Positions 34,172 through 45,870 of a stretch of DNA of 64,000 nt are shown here, piece after piece (the stretch's first letter is position 1; the number at the start of each line of letters is the position of its first letter). This DNA is from Juglans regia (taxonomy: Eukaryota; Streptophyta; Magnoliopsida; Fagales; Juglandaceae). Location of the stretch: positions 4,286,243-4,350,242 of the forward strand of contig NC_049907.1 of the NCBI RefSeq assembly GCF_001411555.2. The letters are read 5' to 3'. The notes beneath the pieces are model-generated. The model was not told the origin of the DNA, searched no databases, and worked only from the letters and a program-made list of their open reading frames with translations. The position numbers and the translations under genes were made by a program.

Positions 34172-35867
34172 GGTACGAATGATCTGATTGTTAGGGTTCC
34201 TGGGTTTGGTTGTTTAACTATTGGGTATTATAGTTTTTCGATTTTCAATGCTAAATGCTTGGCTGAAAATGCAAATCTGTGTGTTTGTTTGGATTGAGGT
34301 TTTTGCAAATCTGAACTCTCGGTCCCAATAAGAGATTTAATGAATGTTTATGCGACTAATACTAATAGCTTAAGGTGATTTTATATCAGATTTAAATCCT
34401 TCTCAACTCAGCCTCTATAGATGCTTTCTTGCTGTTTTCCCACGCCCCAATGGCAGATAGCTTCTTATGAGCCCTTATCAATAATTTCAACTCGGTTTCA
34501 GGCCATGATAAGTAATACACCTCAGTAATTTCAACTCGGTTTCAGCATATAAGTAACAGACCATGATAATGAATTAGCAAGAATAAAAATAAAACCGAAA
34601 AGTAATCAATACACCTCTAAAGCAGCTACAGCTATTGTGCACAAAGCACATCAGGTCTTTTGGTTAAGTTAGACTTCAATGTCATGCAAATATTGATAAT
34701 GAAGCTTTCAGAGCTAGTAAATTGTATATCTGTCTATAGGTAACAAATATTAGTTGGGTGATGAGTTTTCTGGAAAGATATTTTCAAGCAGAGGCACGTT
34801 ATGCAAACTTTTTTTGAGCTAAACCAAGAATAGGTTAAGATGAATGCATTTAGAGAAAAACTCTGAGCAATGAGCATCTCAATCCAGTCAATTCACAAAC
34901 AAGACTTCAGTGTAATGATACACCTCAATTTGTGTCTTTATCAGTTTGATTAAATTAACTTTCAAGTTGCACTCTAATCCATTTTATTGCAAATCTATTT
35001 TGGAAGTATTTCTCAAGACCAATAGTATAGGTTTTGGTCAAAGCATGCCTCTCATTTTCTTTGGTCAGTTCTCTCAGCAACAACTAGGCAACAAAAACGG
35101 ATAGGAACTCTCCTTAAATGCTTACAGTGTTACAATCAATTATATTATTATATATTTCAGGGGTTAATGATAGGAACGAATCTAAGGGGATACTTGGGGC
35201 TGCATAATTTCTATGGCATAATTTCAGGGGCCAAATTGCCACCGCCCTGAGCTCTCACCTTTTGCCTATATTACCAGTAATATTACCATTTCTTTTTGCA
35301 ATCGGCTGTCAGCAAAATTTGGCCTGTAGTATTTTTTAATCTTCCAAGAGATTAATCTTCTTTTTGGCCTGTCAGCAAAATTTGGCCTGTAGTATTTGTC
35401 AGCAAAATTTTTTAATCTTCTTTAGAGTTAACAAGTTATAGATGTGCAAACACTGGGGAGACAGATATCATGTTATGCTTGTGTACAAATGGAAAGCTCA
35501 CCAACATGTTGTAACATCTTTTCTCTACCCATTTACCTCTTCTTGGAGGAAATAATAAGAGGAAATAATAAATTGGTAGGAACTCCCCTGATCAGTGATA
35601 TCCTTTTCTCTGCTGCAACTCTTGCAAGCACAGTATCTAAAGTAATTTTGCTGAATATTGCAAGCACTGCTAATTGTTTGCTGAATTTATTTGGATACTG
35701 CTAATTGTATTCTGTATTGCTAATTGTTTGGTTTGATATATTTTTTTTCAAATGTGCTGCCTTGTATCTATTTTCTTGTGATGCCTGGTATCTATTTTAT
35801 TGTGATGTATTGTCTCTATTTTCTTGTGGTGCCTCGTCTAACAAGTTAAATATTACAATTCTTAAAG
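34172..35867 (+). other. Probable leader intron or spacer of the Harbinger element
   Basis: There are no long frames and no known domain. Short duplicated phrases (CAGCAAAATTTGGCCTGTAG near 35310 and 35370) occur before the ORF1 start. Two small frames (35444-35704 and 35705-36049) show nothing recognisable; the second overlaps ORF1 out of frame. Confidence 0.45.
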
Positions 35868-35868
35868 G

Positions 35869-36929
35869 ATGGACACTCCATCTGAGGATGATCCCTTCTT
35901 CACCACTCTTTTACAAAGTGGAGGAGAAGGCTGTAATGACATTCCAACATATGAGCAATATTCTAATGTTTTGGTCCAAACAACTCCCCTTCACGGTGAA
36001 AAGAGGCCTCCGGCAAAAAAAGTTCAAAGAGGTGCATCTTTCACTGTAGAGGAGGATAATGTACTTGTCTCCGGTTGGCTCAACATTAGTATTGATGCCA
36101 TACGGGGTACTGATCAAAAATCCACTCAAATGTGGGACAGAATTTCTGAGTTTTATCACGAGTATAAAAAACCAAATACTGTGAACCGTTCGATAGGGTC
36201 ATTGATCAATCGTTGGTCCATGATCCAGAAATGCACAAACAAGTTTTGTGCATTTCTAGCGCAAGTAGAATCATTGCACCCAAGTGGTGCGACCGAGCAA
36301 GATAAGGTATGTACCATTTTCCTTTAATAATGTATTTATTTATCTAAGATTTCTTTTCTGACAATATTTCTTCACTTTTTCAGATTGAAAAAGCAAAAAT
36401 AATGTACAAAGAGATAGAGAAATCTAACTTCACACTAGATCATTGTTGGTGTCTTTTGAGACACCAACCCAAATGGCAGCAACACATGATCTCATTGAAT
36501 ACGAGGAGAAGACCACATGATAAACGTCCAGCTAATGAGCAATCAAGTGAAGTTGTCGACAACGTTGTGGAGGAGAACATTGAGAGGCCTCCAGGCAAAA
36601 AAGCTGAGAAAGATAACTTGAGGAAGCGGAAGGCCCAACAATCATGTGATGCTGACTTCAACGGTGCGTTAGAAAAAATGACCGATGATAGACGACTGTT
36701 CATGGCCGAGAGGAGAGCACAAGTGACGAAGTCTGATCAACTTAGAGTTGCACAACTAGAACTTGATAAGAGAAAGTTTGAGGCGGAGATGATGAGTAAG
36801 GATCTTTCTAACATGACTGTCATGCAACAAGCATATTTCCATAATATTCAGAAGAAGATTTATGAGAACTCTTTGAATGACGAAGATCTGTTTGACACAT
36901 CTCCATCCACACCTCATGGAGATGTGTAA
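35869..36929 (+). CDS. Harbinger-type ORF1 protein (Myb/SANT-like with NAM-associated C-terminus)
   Basis: Two exons, 35869-36306 and 36384-36929, are separated by a 77-bp intron (AAG/GTATGT donor, TTTTTCAG acceptor) in phase 0, giving 327 residues. The N-terminal half holds a trihelix/SANT-like segment (FTVEEDNVLVSGWLNIS, later MWDRISEFYHEYKKP and LINRWSMIQ, about residues 60-125). The C-terminal half resembles the region annotated as NAM-associated C-terminal: a KPKW-like HQPKWQQH motif, a basic RKRK stretch and a long charged helix ending NDEDLFD. Such proteins are the DNA-binding partner of PIF/Harbinger transposases and also have host-gene relatives. The frame is intact. Residue R-G-A-S-F precedes the SANT part as in family members. 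Confidence 0.8.
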
Positions 36930-37049
36930 CTGTTGGCAGTCAAGCAAAAAATTTCCAGCATTTAGTGGCTGGGCAGCCACATGTTTTGGATAAACATGTG
37001 GCTGGGCAGCCACTATGATATCTGAATTTGTTTTGTTTTAAATAGATGA

Positions 37050-38180
37050 CTATATTTTTGAAAGGTTTCTGTGGATTTGTGACCTGATTTTGTGGAAGGG
37101 AACTGTGATCTGGACAGCTGCAGTTTAATATGAAATTTAGTTTATGTGTTTGTGGATTTGTTGTCATTTTGTTGAGGGGAACTGAAAGTTGGACAGCTGC
37201 AGTTTAATATGAAATTTAGTTTATGTTTTTATGGATTTTGTTGTTAGTTTGTTGAGGGCAAGTGTAAGTTGGACAGCTACAATTTAATATGAAGAAGATT
37301 TATGATTTTGTGGATTTTGTTAGTCATTTTGTTGAGGGAACAAAACTCATTTTGAAAGCTTCACTTACTTTTCGAGCTTTGCACAGGCTCTCTACAACTA
37401 TGTTATATGTAATTATGTTAGGGACACACCCTTTCTGTATCATTGCATTGAAAGTATCCATCACATCTCTAGACTTTGCAGCTTTGCAAAGTCCGTTCAA
37501 CACAGTATTATATGTGATCACATCAGGAGTAACACCCTCACTCCACATTCTATTTACTATCTCAAGTGCATCATCCAGCTTCATCTGTTTGCTGCAACCA
37601 TCAATCAAAGTATTAAAGGTAAATATGTCAGGAACGTAGCCTTTAGCAATAGCATCATTCATAAGATTAAAGGCATCTAAGACACAACCCATCTTGCACA
37701 ACCCATTGATAACTAAGTTGTAAGTCCATATATTGGGTTTGCAACCATTTTCTGACATCTCATTCATCAGTTGCAAGGCCTGCAAAATTAGTCCATGCTG
37801 AGACAACCCTTTGACTAAGGTATTGTAGAGAACAATACTAGGTTTCAATCCTTTATCCAATGCCTCATTAAATACAGCATTGGCACTGTCTATATCACCA
37901 TCATGGATTTGTGTTTTTATGGATTTTGTTGTTAGTTTGTTGGACAGCTGCAGTTTAATATGAAATTTAGTTTATGTTTTTATGGATTTTGTTGTTAGTT
38001 TGTTGAGGGCAAGTGTAAGTTGGACAGCTGCAATTTAATATGAAGAAGATTTATGATTTTGTGGATTTTGTTAGTCATTTTGTTGAGGGAAACTGTAAGT
38101 TGGACAGCTGCAGTTTAATATGAAATTTAGTTTATGTTTTTGTGGATTTGTGACTCTCTTTTGTTGAGTTGTGTATTTGA
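37050..38180. repeat. 80-bp tandem array in the Harbinger 3' tail, split by the PPR fragment
   Basis: The marker TGGACAGCTGCAGTTTAATA or a close variant occurs at 37111, 37190, 37270, 37941, 38021 and 38101, with spacing of 79-80 bp on each side of the PPR insert. Units also share ATGGATTTTGTTGTTAGTTT and GAAATTTAGTTTATG. The repeat has no coding potential and lies directly after the ORF1 stop. Confidence 0.9.
37341..37907 (-). pseudogene. Captured PPR (P-type pentatricopeptide) gene fragment
   Basis: The minus-strand frame is open through about 185 codons and contains around five consecutive 35-residue PPR motifs (for example PSIVLYNTLVKGLSQHG, PNIWTYNLVINGLCKMG, PDIFTFNTLIDGCSKQ, PDVITYNTVLNGLCKA). 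It closely resembles the central region of Arabidopsis At1g74580-type PPR proteins, which bind organellar RNA. Coding similarity extends upstream of the first Met to about 37903. It lacks the N-terminus, transit peptide, most repeats and the C-terminus, and it ends in array sequence on both sides, so it is a fragment and not a gene. Preserved frame suggests recent capture or a template copied during repair. Confidence 0.85.
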
Positions 38181-38719
38181 TGTAATCATTCAAGCAAAGT
38201 CATTCTCTCTTCATGATCTGGGCTGCCTATATTACTACATGGTGTCATTCTCACTTGATGATGTTGGATAGGCATGAATCTGAATTTGCATCGATAGGCA
38301 GAGTTTTGTTGGCATATTATATAAAAGTACTTGTGGTCTCTCTTGTCATTTTGCATATCCAATAAAAAGCATGCAATAAAAAGCTTTAAAACAATATTTC
38401 AATAAAAAGCTTTAAAATAATAATGGTTGTCAAAATGTATTTATTGAATAATTAAGTTGAGGAAAAAAATTAATTGAAAAATAATAATTTAAGTATCAAA
38501 TTAAATTATTAATTAACATATGATTAGTGTAATTGTAAAATATGAAAGAAAAATAAAAAATAATATTTTTGAAAAAATAATATTATATTATTATTTTGAT
38601 GAATCCAATAGCTAATCCAATGTGGAGTTATAGATAAAGAGGTTTTAGATATATAGAAAACATGTACTTTTCATCAAAATTTGAAGATGAATTTGATGAA
38701 CCCAATGCCAATGCTCTGA

Positions 38720-39442
38720 GAAGGGTTAATTATGTACATTTCATATATTCTTATTCTTTGATTATTATTTCATTAATTTTCAGTAGATATTTTATATTAT
38801 TAGAAAATTACCATTTGTGGTAGATGGCATTTAGTTTGTTACGAATAAGTTTAGATATTTAGACGATCACTGTACAGTGTAATACACCTTTTTCTTATCA
38901 GAGGAATATTCATGATATTCTCCATCTCCTTTGTGTGAACTGCTCTCTGTTTTTCTTTTCATTCTAAAAGTAACAGTTGGCCGGAATTGATGTGGCTAAT
39001 TAAGTCATAGTACATCAAATTGTAAAATTCTTTTTATATCAAGACATTAATTTCTAAATTTATTTTTATAAAATTCTTTTATAAATATATCACCTCTCTA
39101 ATTAGAAAATGGTAAAAAGAAAATAATTTTAACAAGGTTTTTCAATGTAATTGCGAGGTTTGTGCATTACGAAAGGAGAATAATTAACGTTTTTAGTTCC
39201 GCATTTTAAAAGAAAGGATTAAATAACGACATTGACGGACCAACCAAATAATTAACGATAAATGACTGGTAATTAATAGCCGGACCCATATTCACTTCCA
39301 TGAGCCTTAATGGTTGACTTCACTTCCTTTATATTAGTAGCTTAACACCGGCCTGTTATCATCTTCAATGCTTCATTTCATGCTTCTTCATAAACATTCT
39401 CCTAATTCTCTCTCTTGCCCTCTAATTCTCTCTCCTGCACTC
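38720..39442. other. Intergenic plus promoter-like flank of the LRR pseudogene
   Basis: From about 39150 the text matches the upstream region of gene B (AATAACGACATTGACGG near 39223 and 56454; TTAGTAGCTTAACACCGGCC near 39334 and 56569). It therefore preserves the ancestral promoter without the MITE found in gene B. The TTTATATTAG piece at 39328 is a possible TATA region. No gene is seen before this. Confidence 0.65.
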
Positions 39443-39724
39443 ATGGTGCTCATAGGAAATCTGTTCCCTCTATTGCTATTGGGTTTTCTGTTTGTGCAGT
39501 ACTCATACACGTTTCAATTGATCCAATCTTTTAGCAATTTTACAGACCAATCTGCTCTCATTGCCTTTAAATCTCGAATCAGTTCTAGTCCAAATGAAAC
39601 ACTCTTGGCTACTAATTGGGTCCACTGCACCAAACTCGATCTGCAATTGGATTGGGGTCTCTTGCAGTCGACATAGGCAAAGAGTCACCGCTTTGAACCT
39701 TTCCTACATGGGTCTCCATGGCAA
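39443..39724 (+). pseudogene. Truncated LRR receptor kinase (N-terminal fragment)
   Basis: The ATG at 39443 opens a frame nearly identical to gene B: MVLIGNLFPLLLLGF signal peptide, then FTDQSALIAFKSRISSSPNE. A single extra G near 39619 shifts the frame. The similarity then continues in another frame through CNWIGVSCSRHRQRVTAL and the first LRR, and ends abruptly at about 39724 where the duplicated module text begins. About 94 residues of the roughly 1090-residue gene remain. Dead copy. Confidence 0.92.
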
Positions 39725-39774
39725 AGAGGATGTTGAGGCTTGATTTCAAGCAGCTTCCATTTGTAGTGTATCTT

Positions 39775-41619
39775 TTTTTTTTTTTTTTAATCAAAACATA
39801 CCTCCGAATTTCATTAATAAGAATCAGTTACAGTTTTGTCCTGTAGAATCAAACTATATAGACCCTCAGGGCCATCTTCCATCCATATTACTTCTTCACT
39901 TACATTCAATGAAAATTTTGCTAAAAAATCAGCTGCTTTGTTTGCCTCTCTAAATGTATGAGTAACATGCCATTGAGGTCTGTTGTGTAACAAACCCCGT
40001 ATATCTTCAATTGTCTAACCTCCCCACTCCCAGTTTTCTTCTCTATTGTTTACAGCTTTAACAATGCATAAAGCATCCCCTTCTAATTCAACTTCACCCA
40101 TTTGCAGCTCATCACACATCTTCACAGCTTTCCATAAAGTAGTAGCCTCTGCTTGAGTTGCTGTCATGACACTTGATTGTGGTATACATGCAGATAACAA
40201 AATATCCCTTTCTTGATCTCGAAACACAATCTCAATTCCCATCCTATTGCTATCTTTCAGAAAGGCAGCATCCCAATTTATTTTTGTCACCCTCTCCCTT
40301 GGTTTTTTCCATCTCACCTCCCTTCTTTTTGCAAAATTTCTTCCAGGGCATTTTGTACTATTTGTTACCATGTACTTAGTCCTTGTCATTTCAGCTTACT
40401 TAAAAATACTAGCAGGACTATTAAAGCATGATTCAAATATAAATTTGTTTCTCCTTAACCAAATATTCCTCAAGACTATAGCAGTCAATTCCAATTCTTC
40501 CATGCTCAAAGATTGTGACATTTTCCTCCATACAAACCCAAAATCCACTTCTTCAGATGGCCATTTATGGACTGGACTCCTGCTTTCTGCCCAAACATCC
40601 ACTGCTGCAACACAACTCCATAAAACGTGACAAATAGTTTCTTCATACTGATTACATATAGGGCAGCAAGGATTTTCAAGTATTTTCCTTTTAAACAAGT
40701 TCCTTCTAGTTGGAAGGCAATTATTTAAAACTTTCCAAATGAAGATCTTTGTAACCCCCGGGACTTTTAATCTCCAAATACCATTCCATCCTTCATCTTC
40801 AAGAAAAACCCTCGAGGACTCCCCTAGCAACCTTTTCCTCCTCTGCATTTCAAAATGGAAAGTAGATTTCACATTGAAAACCCCACTCTTAGAAGGTGCC
40901 CAGATTTGTTTATTTAGCCTACCAACTTTATTGACAGGTAAACCACATATAATCCCAGCCTCAACCTCATTGAACACTTCTTTCACCAACTCCACTTTCC
41001 ACTCACCCTTTTCTCCATCAATGAGCACTGCCACCTTATCAACCTCATTTAAGTACTTGATGGGGGATTGTATTTTATAAGAGGATAGTTGAGGAATCCA
41101 CCTATCACCCCATATTTTTATACTCTCCCCATTACCAACCCTCCACACAAGCCCCTCTTTTAACAAGTTCATAGCTCCCCACAAACTCCTCCAAATTAAT
41201 GAAAGTTTGCTGCCTAGTTTTGCCTCCAACAAACCAGAAAATTTAAAATACTTGTCATGTAAGACCCTGGCTGTAATAGATTCAGGATTTTTAAAAACTC
41301 TCCAACACTGCTTTGCTAGAAGAGCTTTTTTGAAACTCTCAAGTTCCCTAAATCCAAGACCACCACATTTTTTTGAAGCTCCCATTTTGTCCCAGCTCAT
41401 CCACCTTATCTTTTTGTCATTTCCTTTGAAGCTCCACCTGAATTTTCCCATCTCATTTGCTATCTCCTTACAAAGTTTTTTTGGGAGTGCAAACACACTC
41501 ATACAGTAAGTAGGAATCGATTGAATCACTGCCTTTAAGAGGATTTCTTTCCCAGCAGGAGACAGGAAATTATTCTTCCAATTGTTCAGTCTCAACCACA
41601 CTTTATCTCAACCACATCT
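39775..41619 (-). pseudogene. 5'-truncated LINE with 17-bp target duplication
   Basis: The insert is flanked by CATTTGTAGTGTATCTT at 39758-39774 and 41620-41636, with a T-run (poly(A) on the minus strand) at its left end, so it is a clean target-primed insertion. On the minus strand it encodes the end of a LINE reverse transcriptase (SPAGKEILLKAVIQSIPTY, WDKMGASKKCGGLGFRE) at 41601-41000, the zf-RVT domain (CCPICNQYEETICHVLWSC) near 40600-40680, and an RNase H-like domain (KINWDAAF, ELEGDALCIVKAV) at 40389-40015. One in-frame stop at 40390-40395 and another near 40012 interrupt it. The reverse transcriptase catalytic core is missing. Confidence 0.92.
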
Positions 41620-41636
41620 CATTTGTAGTGTATCTT

Positions 41637-42260
41637 GATTCTTTACAGCTTGCTCCTATTTTGACTCTGTGTAAGTATTCTTTAATTTACGACGTTGATC
41701 AGACTTTCAAATATAAAACAAATTCTAATCCCCTAATTTTCTTTTTCGAGTGACTTTTAGCGTCTAACCAATTGCTGCACATAACACGATAATATTAAAA
41801 TGGTGTCAATCACCAAAAATCTAATTTATAGTCTTTGGCGCCGTAGCCGTGGGGTCAAAATTTGAAATTAATTTTGAATGACTTTCAACAAAATTTTGTG
41901 ATAAGAGTTCTTAAATTCTTCGTTTTAGCAATCTTAAAGTATTGACATTTGATTTCATCAAATTTATCTCTAAAATTTGATGAAAAATATTTTCATAAAT
42001 TCAAAACCTCCCTAGTCATGACCCCACATTGAATTAACTATTGGATTAGTCAAAATAATAATATAATATTATTAATTTAATAATAATACTTAATATTTTT
42101 TTTCATATTTTACAATTACACTAACTATATGTTAACTAACAATTTGATTTGATACTTAAATTATTGTTTCTCAACTTAAATATATTGTGGCTCAAAATTG
42201 AAAGATAATAATTTAAGTAAATAAAATAATAGTTATAGAGTGTGAACAATTAGTCTCCAA
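41637..42260. repeat. Local duplicated module, copy 3 continued, with decayed MITE end
   Basis: It continues the module interrupted by the LINE at 39775-41619 and matches 31366-31870 (AATCCCCTAATTTTC, AACACGATAATATTAAAATGG, GCCGTAGCCGTGGGGTCA). From about 41940 it runs into the same AT-rich Harbinger-like MITE end as copy 2 (CATCAAATTTATCTCTAAAA). Confidence 0.75.
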
Positions 42261-42261
42261 A

Positions 42262-45200
42262 CCAAAGTTCAGCAACCAACTCAGCCTCAGGGAAAGATCT
42301 TTAGATTCGAGTCTGCCTGGACCAAGTAGGAGGAATGTGCAGACCTCATCAATTATGCATGGGATTCCTCAGCTAGATACACTGACTACTTACAAAGCAC
42401 TTTACAAGGCCTCAAGTCCTGTCAAAAGACCCTACACTCTTGGAGTAGAACTAAATACAAGGACAATGGGAAGACACTCAAGGAAAAGACTGAGCTTCTA
42501 CATTACCTACACACTTAGAATGAAGGCAACTTAACTGTAGACATAAGAAGGGTGAAGCAAGAGGTCAATTCTTTGCTGAATGATGAGAACTTAAAATGGA
42601 AATAGAAGGCAAAACAGGCCAGGTTAAAGGATGGGGACCGAAACACAACTTATTTTCACAAGTGTGCCAACCAAAGGAAGAAGACCAATGCTATTAGCAG
42701 GATCATTACCAACTCAGGCCACGAGACAAAGAACCCTCAAGCAATTTGCAATGCTTTCCAACTGTTTTTTGAGCACCTATTCTCGACCTCCTGCCCAACC
42801 AACATTGAGGAATGCCTAGCTCCAAATCTTCGAGCGATAATTGAGGGAATGAATGCCTCCCTATCCAGAGACTTCACTACTGAGGAGATCAAGGAAGCCA
42901 TCTACAACATGAACCCTTTAGGCTCTCCTGGACCTAATGGTTTCCCCAACTTTGTTTTTTTAGGAATATTGGAACATAGTAGGTCCTCGAGTCTGTAAGG
43001 CAGCCTTGGCAGTACTCAATGGTGGCCAATGGGATAATAATTTTAATGAAACACTCATAGCCCTTATCCCCAAGAAGTGTAATCCATCTCTTGTTACTGA
43101 CTTCAGGCCAATTAGCCTCTACAATGTTCTCTACGAGATCCTTGAAAATCTTTGTCAAACAGACTAAAACCCATGCTGCCAGACATCATCCCCCCCACAC
43201 AAACAACCTTTGTTCCAGGTGGACTCATAATAGATAATGTCATAGTGGCACTTGAATCCCTCCACACAATGAAGTCTAGATTAAAAGGCAAGGATGGTTA
43301 CATGGCTTTAAAACTCGATATGAGCAAAGCCTATGATCAAATTGAATGGTTTTTTTTTGGAATCTGTTTTGAAGAAAATGGGGTTTGCAGCAACCTGGAT
43401 TAACCTTGTTATGAAATGTGTATCCTCTGTCTCCTATTCCCTTATCATCAATGGGGTACCTCAACCTCCTTTTAGACCCACACAAGGTATAAGGCAAGGG
43501 GATCTCATTTTCCCTTACCTTTTTATTCTCTGTATTGAAGCATAAGATGTCTACTCAAAACTGTAGAAGCCTCAAGCTTCATCACAGGTCTTCCAATCAG
43601 AAGGAATTGCTTGCACATTAATCATTTTTTCTTTGCAGATGACTCACTTCTTTTCTGCAAGGCCAACTCACTCGAATGGAGCCATTTTTATCACCTACTG
43701 GAACTCTATGAAACAGCTTCTGCGCAAAGGCTAAACAAAGACAAGACCTCTATCTTTTTCAGCAGCAACACAAAAGGAGAAATAAGGGACATTATCACTA
43801 GTATTGTAGGCATTAGAGGGACAAACTCCTATGAGGAATACCTGGGTCTACCAGCTCTTATGGGAAGATCAAGATGTCATTTTCAAACGTGTCCTGGACA
43901 AGGTTCAGACAAAAATCAGTAGTTAGAAATCTAAATTTCTGTCACAAGTAGGGAAGGAGATCCTAATCAAGGCAGTCATTCAATCCATTCCAACCTATAG
44001 CATGGGGATTTTTAAACTACCAAAGCATCTACTGCAAGAACTCAGCAAACTGGTAAGATCCTTCTGGTGGGGTTAGCAGCCTCAAGAATAGAAAACTCAT
44101 TGGGTTGCTTGGAAGCAGATGAGCATGTCAAAATGTTCAGGAGGATTGGGCCTGAGGGATTTTGAGAATTTCAGCTGTGTTCTATTAGCAAAACAATGTT
44201 GGAGACTTGTTTCTTCTCCCACTTCCCTTGCTACCAGGGTCTTTAAGGAAAAACACTTCAAAAGAGGCACACTACTCTCTGCAAAAACTGACCATAATGC
44301 CTCTTTCCTTTGGCAAAGTTTTGTATCTGCTATTCCTCTACTTGAGCAAGGTCTCATCTGGTGCATTGGTGATGGACTATTTGCAAGGATCTGGAAAGAC
44401 AAGTGGCTTCACCAACAAACCACCTACAAGCCCCAAAGCACAATTAGATTTCTTCCTGAGGACTCAAGAGTTGAAATGCTCATCGACAGGCACACTAACC
44501 AGTGGAACTTACCACTGGTTCAAGTTATCTTTAACAAGGATGAAGCTGCTATCATTAAGAGAATACCTCTAAGTCCTTTTCCCAAACCTGACAAGTTGTT
44601 TTGGAGGTGTTATATCTCGGGTGTCTTCACAGTCAAGAGTGCCTATTACTTAAAGTCTCAAATGGCTAACCAACACCTGGGTCAATCCTCAGCACCTAGG
44701 AGGACTGACAGAGCATGGACTAAACTATGGCTCCTTCCAATTCCTCCTGCTGCCAAAACCTTCCTATGGAGGAGGGCCTATCTGAATGCCCTACCTACCA
44801 AAACCAAGCTCTTCAAACAAAGGATTACAGTAGAGGACTTATGTCCAACCTGCAAATGCCACTCAAAAATAGTTGAACTTGCCCTCTGGTCTTGTCCATC
44901 AGCCCAAGATGTCTGGAGTCAAAGTGTAAGAAAACTTCAAAAATCAAATCTGCATCCTCAAATTTTTAGCAACATGGTGGACTCTTTATTTGTTTCACAA
45001 GAGGAAGAAGACTTGGTAATCCTTACATTTACAGCAGGGAAAGTATGGAAAAGAAGGAATGAGTTCATATTCCAACAGATCTTCCAACACCCAAACTCCC
45101 TCATTCAACAAGTACAGCTTATGGCTGAGGAGCTCACTCTGATCTAGGAACCTAACAATCGACCCCCATAGCCCCAGACAACACCTCCTTTATGGGAAGC

Positions 45201-45870
45201 ACCTCCTCAAGGTACACTAAAACTTAATTGGAATGCTGCTTTAGACAAAGTCAATTGCAAGGTTGGAGTGGGAGCTATGATCCGAGACTGGCAAGGATAG
45301 ATCAAGGCTGCTATGAGGATGAACCAAGACCTGTTCTCTGACCCTCTCCTAGCTGCAGCTTTTGCAGTTCTCCAAGCATCATTGTTCTGTAAATCTCTAA
45401 GACAACAGGATATTATCATGGAAGGTGATTCTATGCAAGTGGTTAACTACCTTCAAGCCCATACAGATTCTGAATCCTATGATGGCACTCTGATTAGGGA
45501 CACCAAGGCCACTCTCAATTCCTTCACTTCTTGGACTGCTAGACATACTAAGAGAGCTTGTAATTTAGTAGCTCATGCTTTGAGCCGAGATGCTCTTAAC
45601 ATAACTGAAAGGATCCTCTCTACTGATGCTATACCCCATTGTGTTCAAAACTTGTTATAATCAATGCCCTTGAATGGGTAGAAGATCAGGATGACAATTG
45701 AAGATCGCGCCCTTCCTGCATTTTGACTTTTGTAATCAAGGAAATGATGTAATGCTATAGCGTATGCCACTTGTGAAATTGCTGTAAACTATGCTTTTGT
45801 AAGCTTTGGCTAATTTGCTGTAAGCTATCTTTAATGACGAATGAGATTAGTTTCAAAAAAGAAAAGAAAA
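42262..45870 (+). pseudogene. LINE remnant with reverse transcriptase, zf-RVT and RNase H
   Basis: On the plus strand, broken by many stops and shifts, the order is: a linker region (42300-42850); reverse transcriptase with FRPISLYNV near 43105, GIRQGDLIFPYLF near 43490 and the catalytic FADD at 43632-43643; a thumb region with GGLGLRDFE near 44140; a zf-RVT domain (FTVKSAYYL, CPTCKCHSKIVELALWSC) at 44620-44920; and an RNase H-like domain (NWNAALD, then EGDSMQVVNYL) at 45220-45660. The 3' end runs to an A-rich tail near 45855-45870. It covers much more of ORF2 than the other LINE fragments here, but the endonuclease is not recognisable. Confidence 0.9.

Larger units (their letters stand above)
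33735..38716 (+). mobile_element. PIF/Harbinger-type element with ORF1 and a captured PPR fragment
   Basis: Perfect 25-bp terminal inverted repeats begin GAGCATTGGCATTGGG (33735-33759) and end CCCAATGCCAATGCTC (38692-38716). They are flanked by TGA on both sides (33732-33734 and 38717-38719), a 3-bp target duplication as in PIF/Harbinger. Inside are a CT-rich leader, a two-exon Myb/SANT-type gene of the kind that accompanies PIF/Harbinger transposases, an 80-bp tandem array and a PPR gene fragment. No DDE transposase frame is seen, so the element would need one in trans. Similar ends at 61497 and 31636 suggest a local family. Confidence 0.8.

Noticed and set aside
35705..36049. 114-codon frame overlapping the Harbinger ORF1 start
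   Set aside because: Out of frame with ORF1, Cys/Phe-rich from a repetitive leader, no domain.
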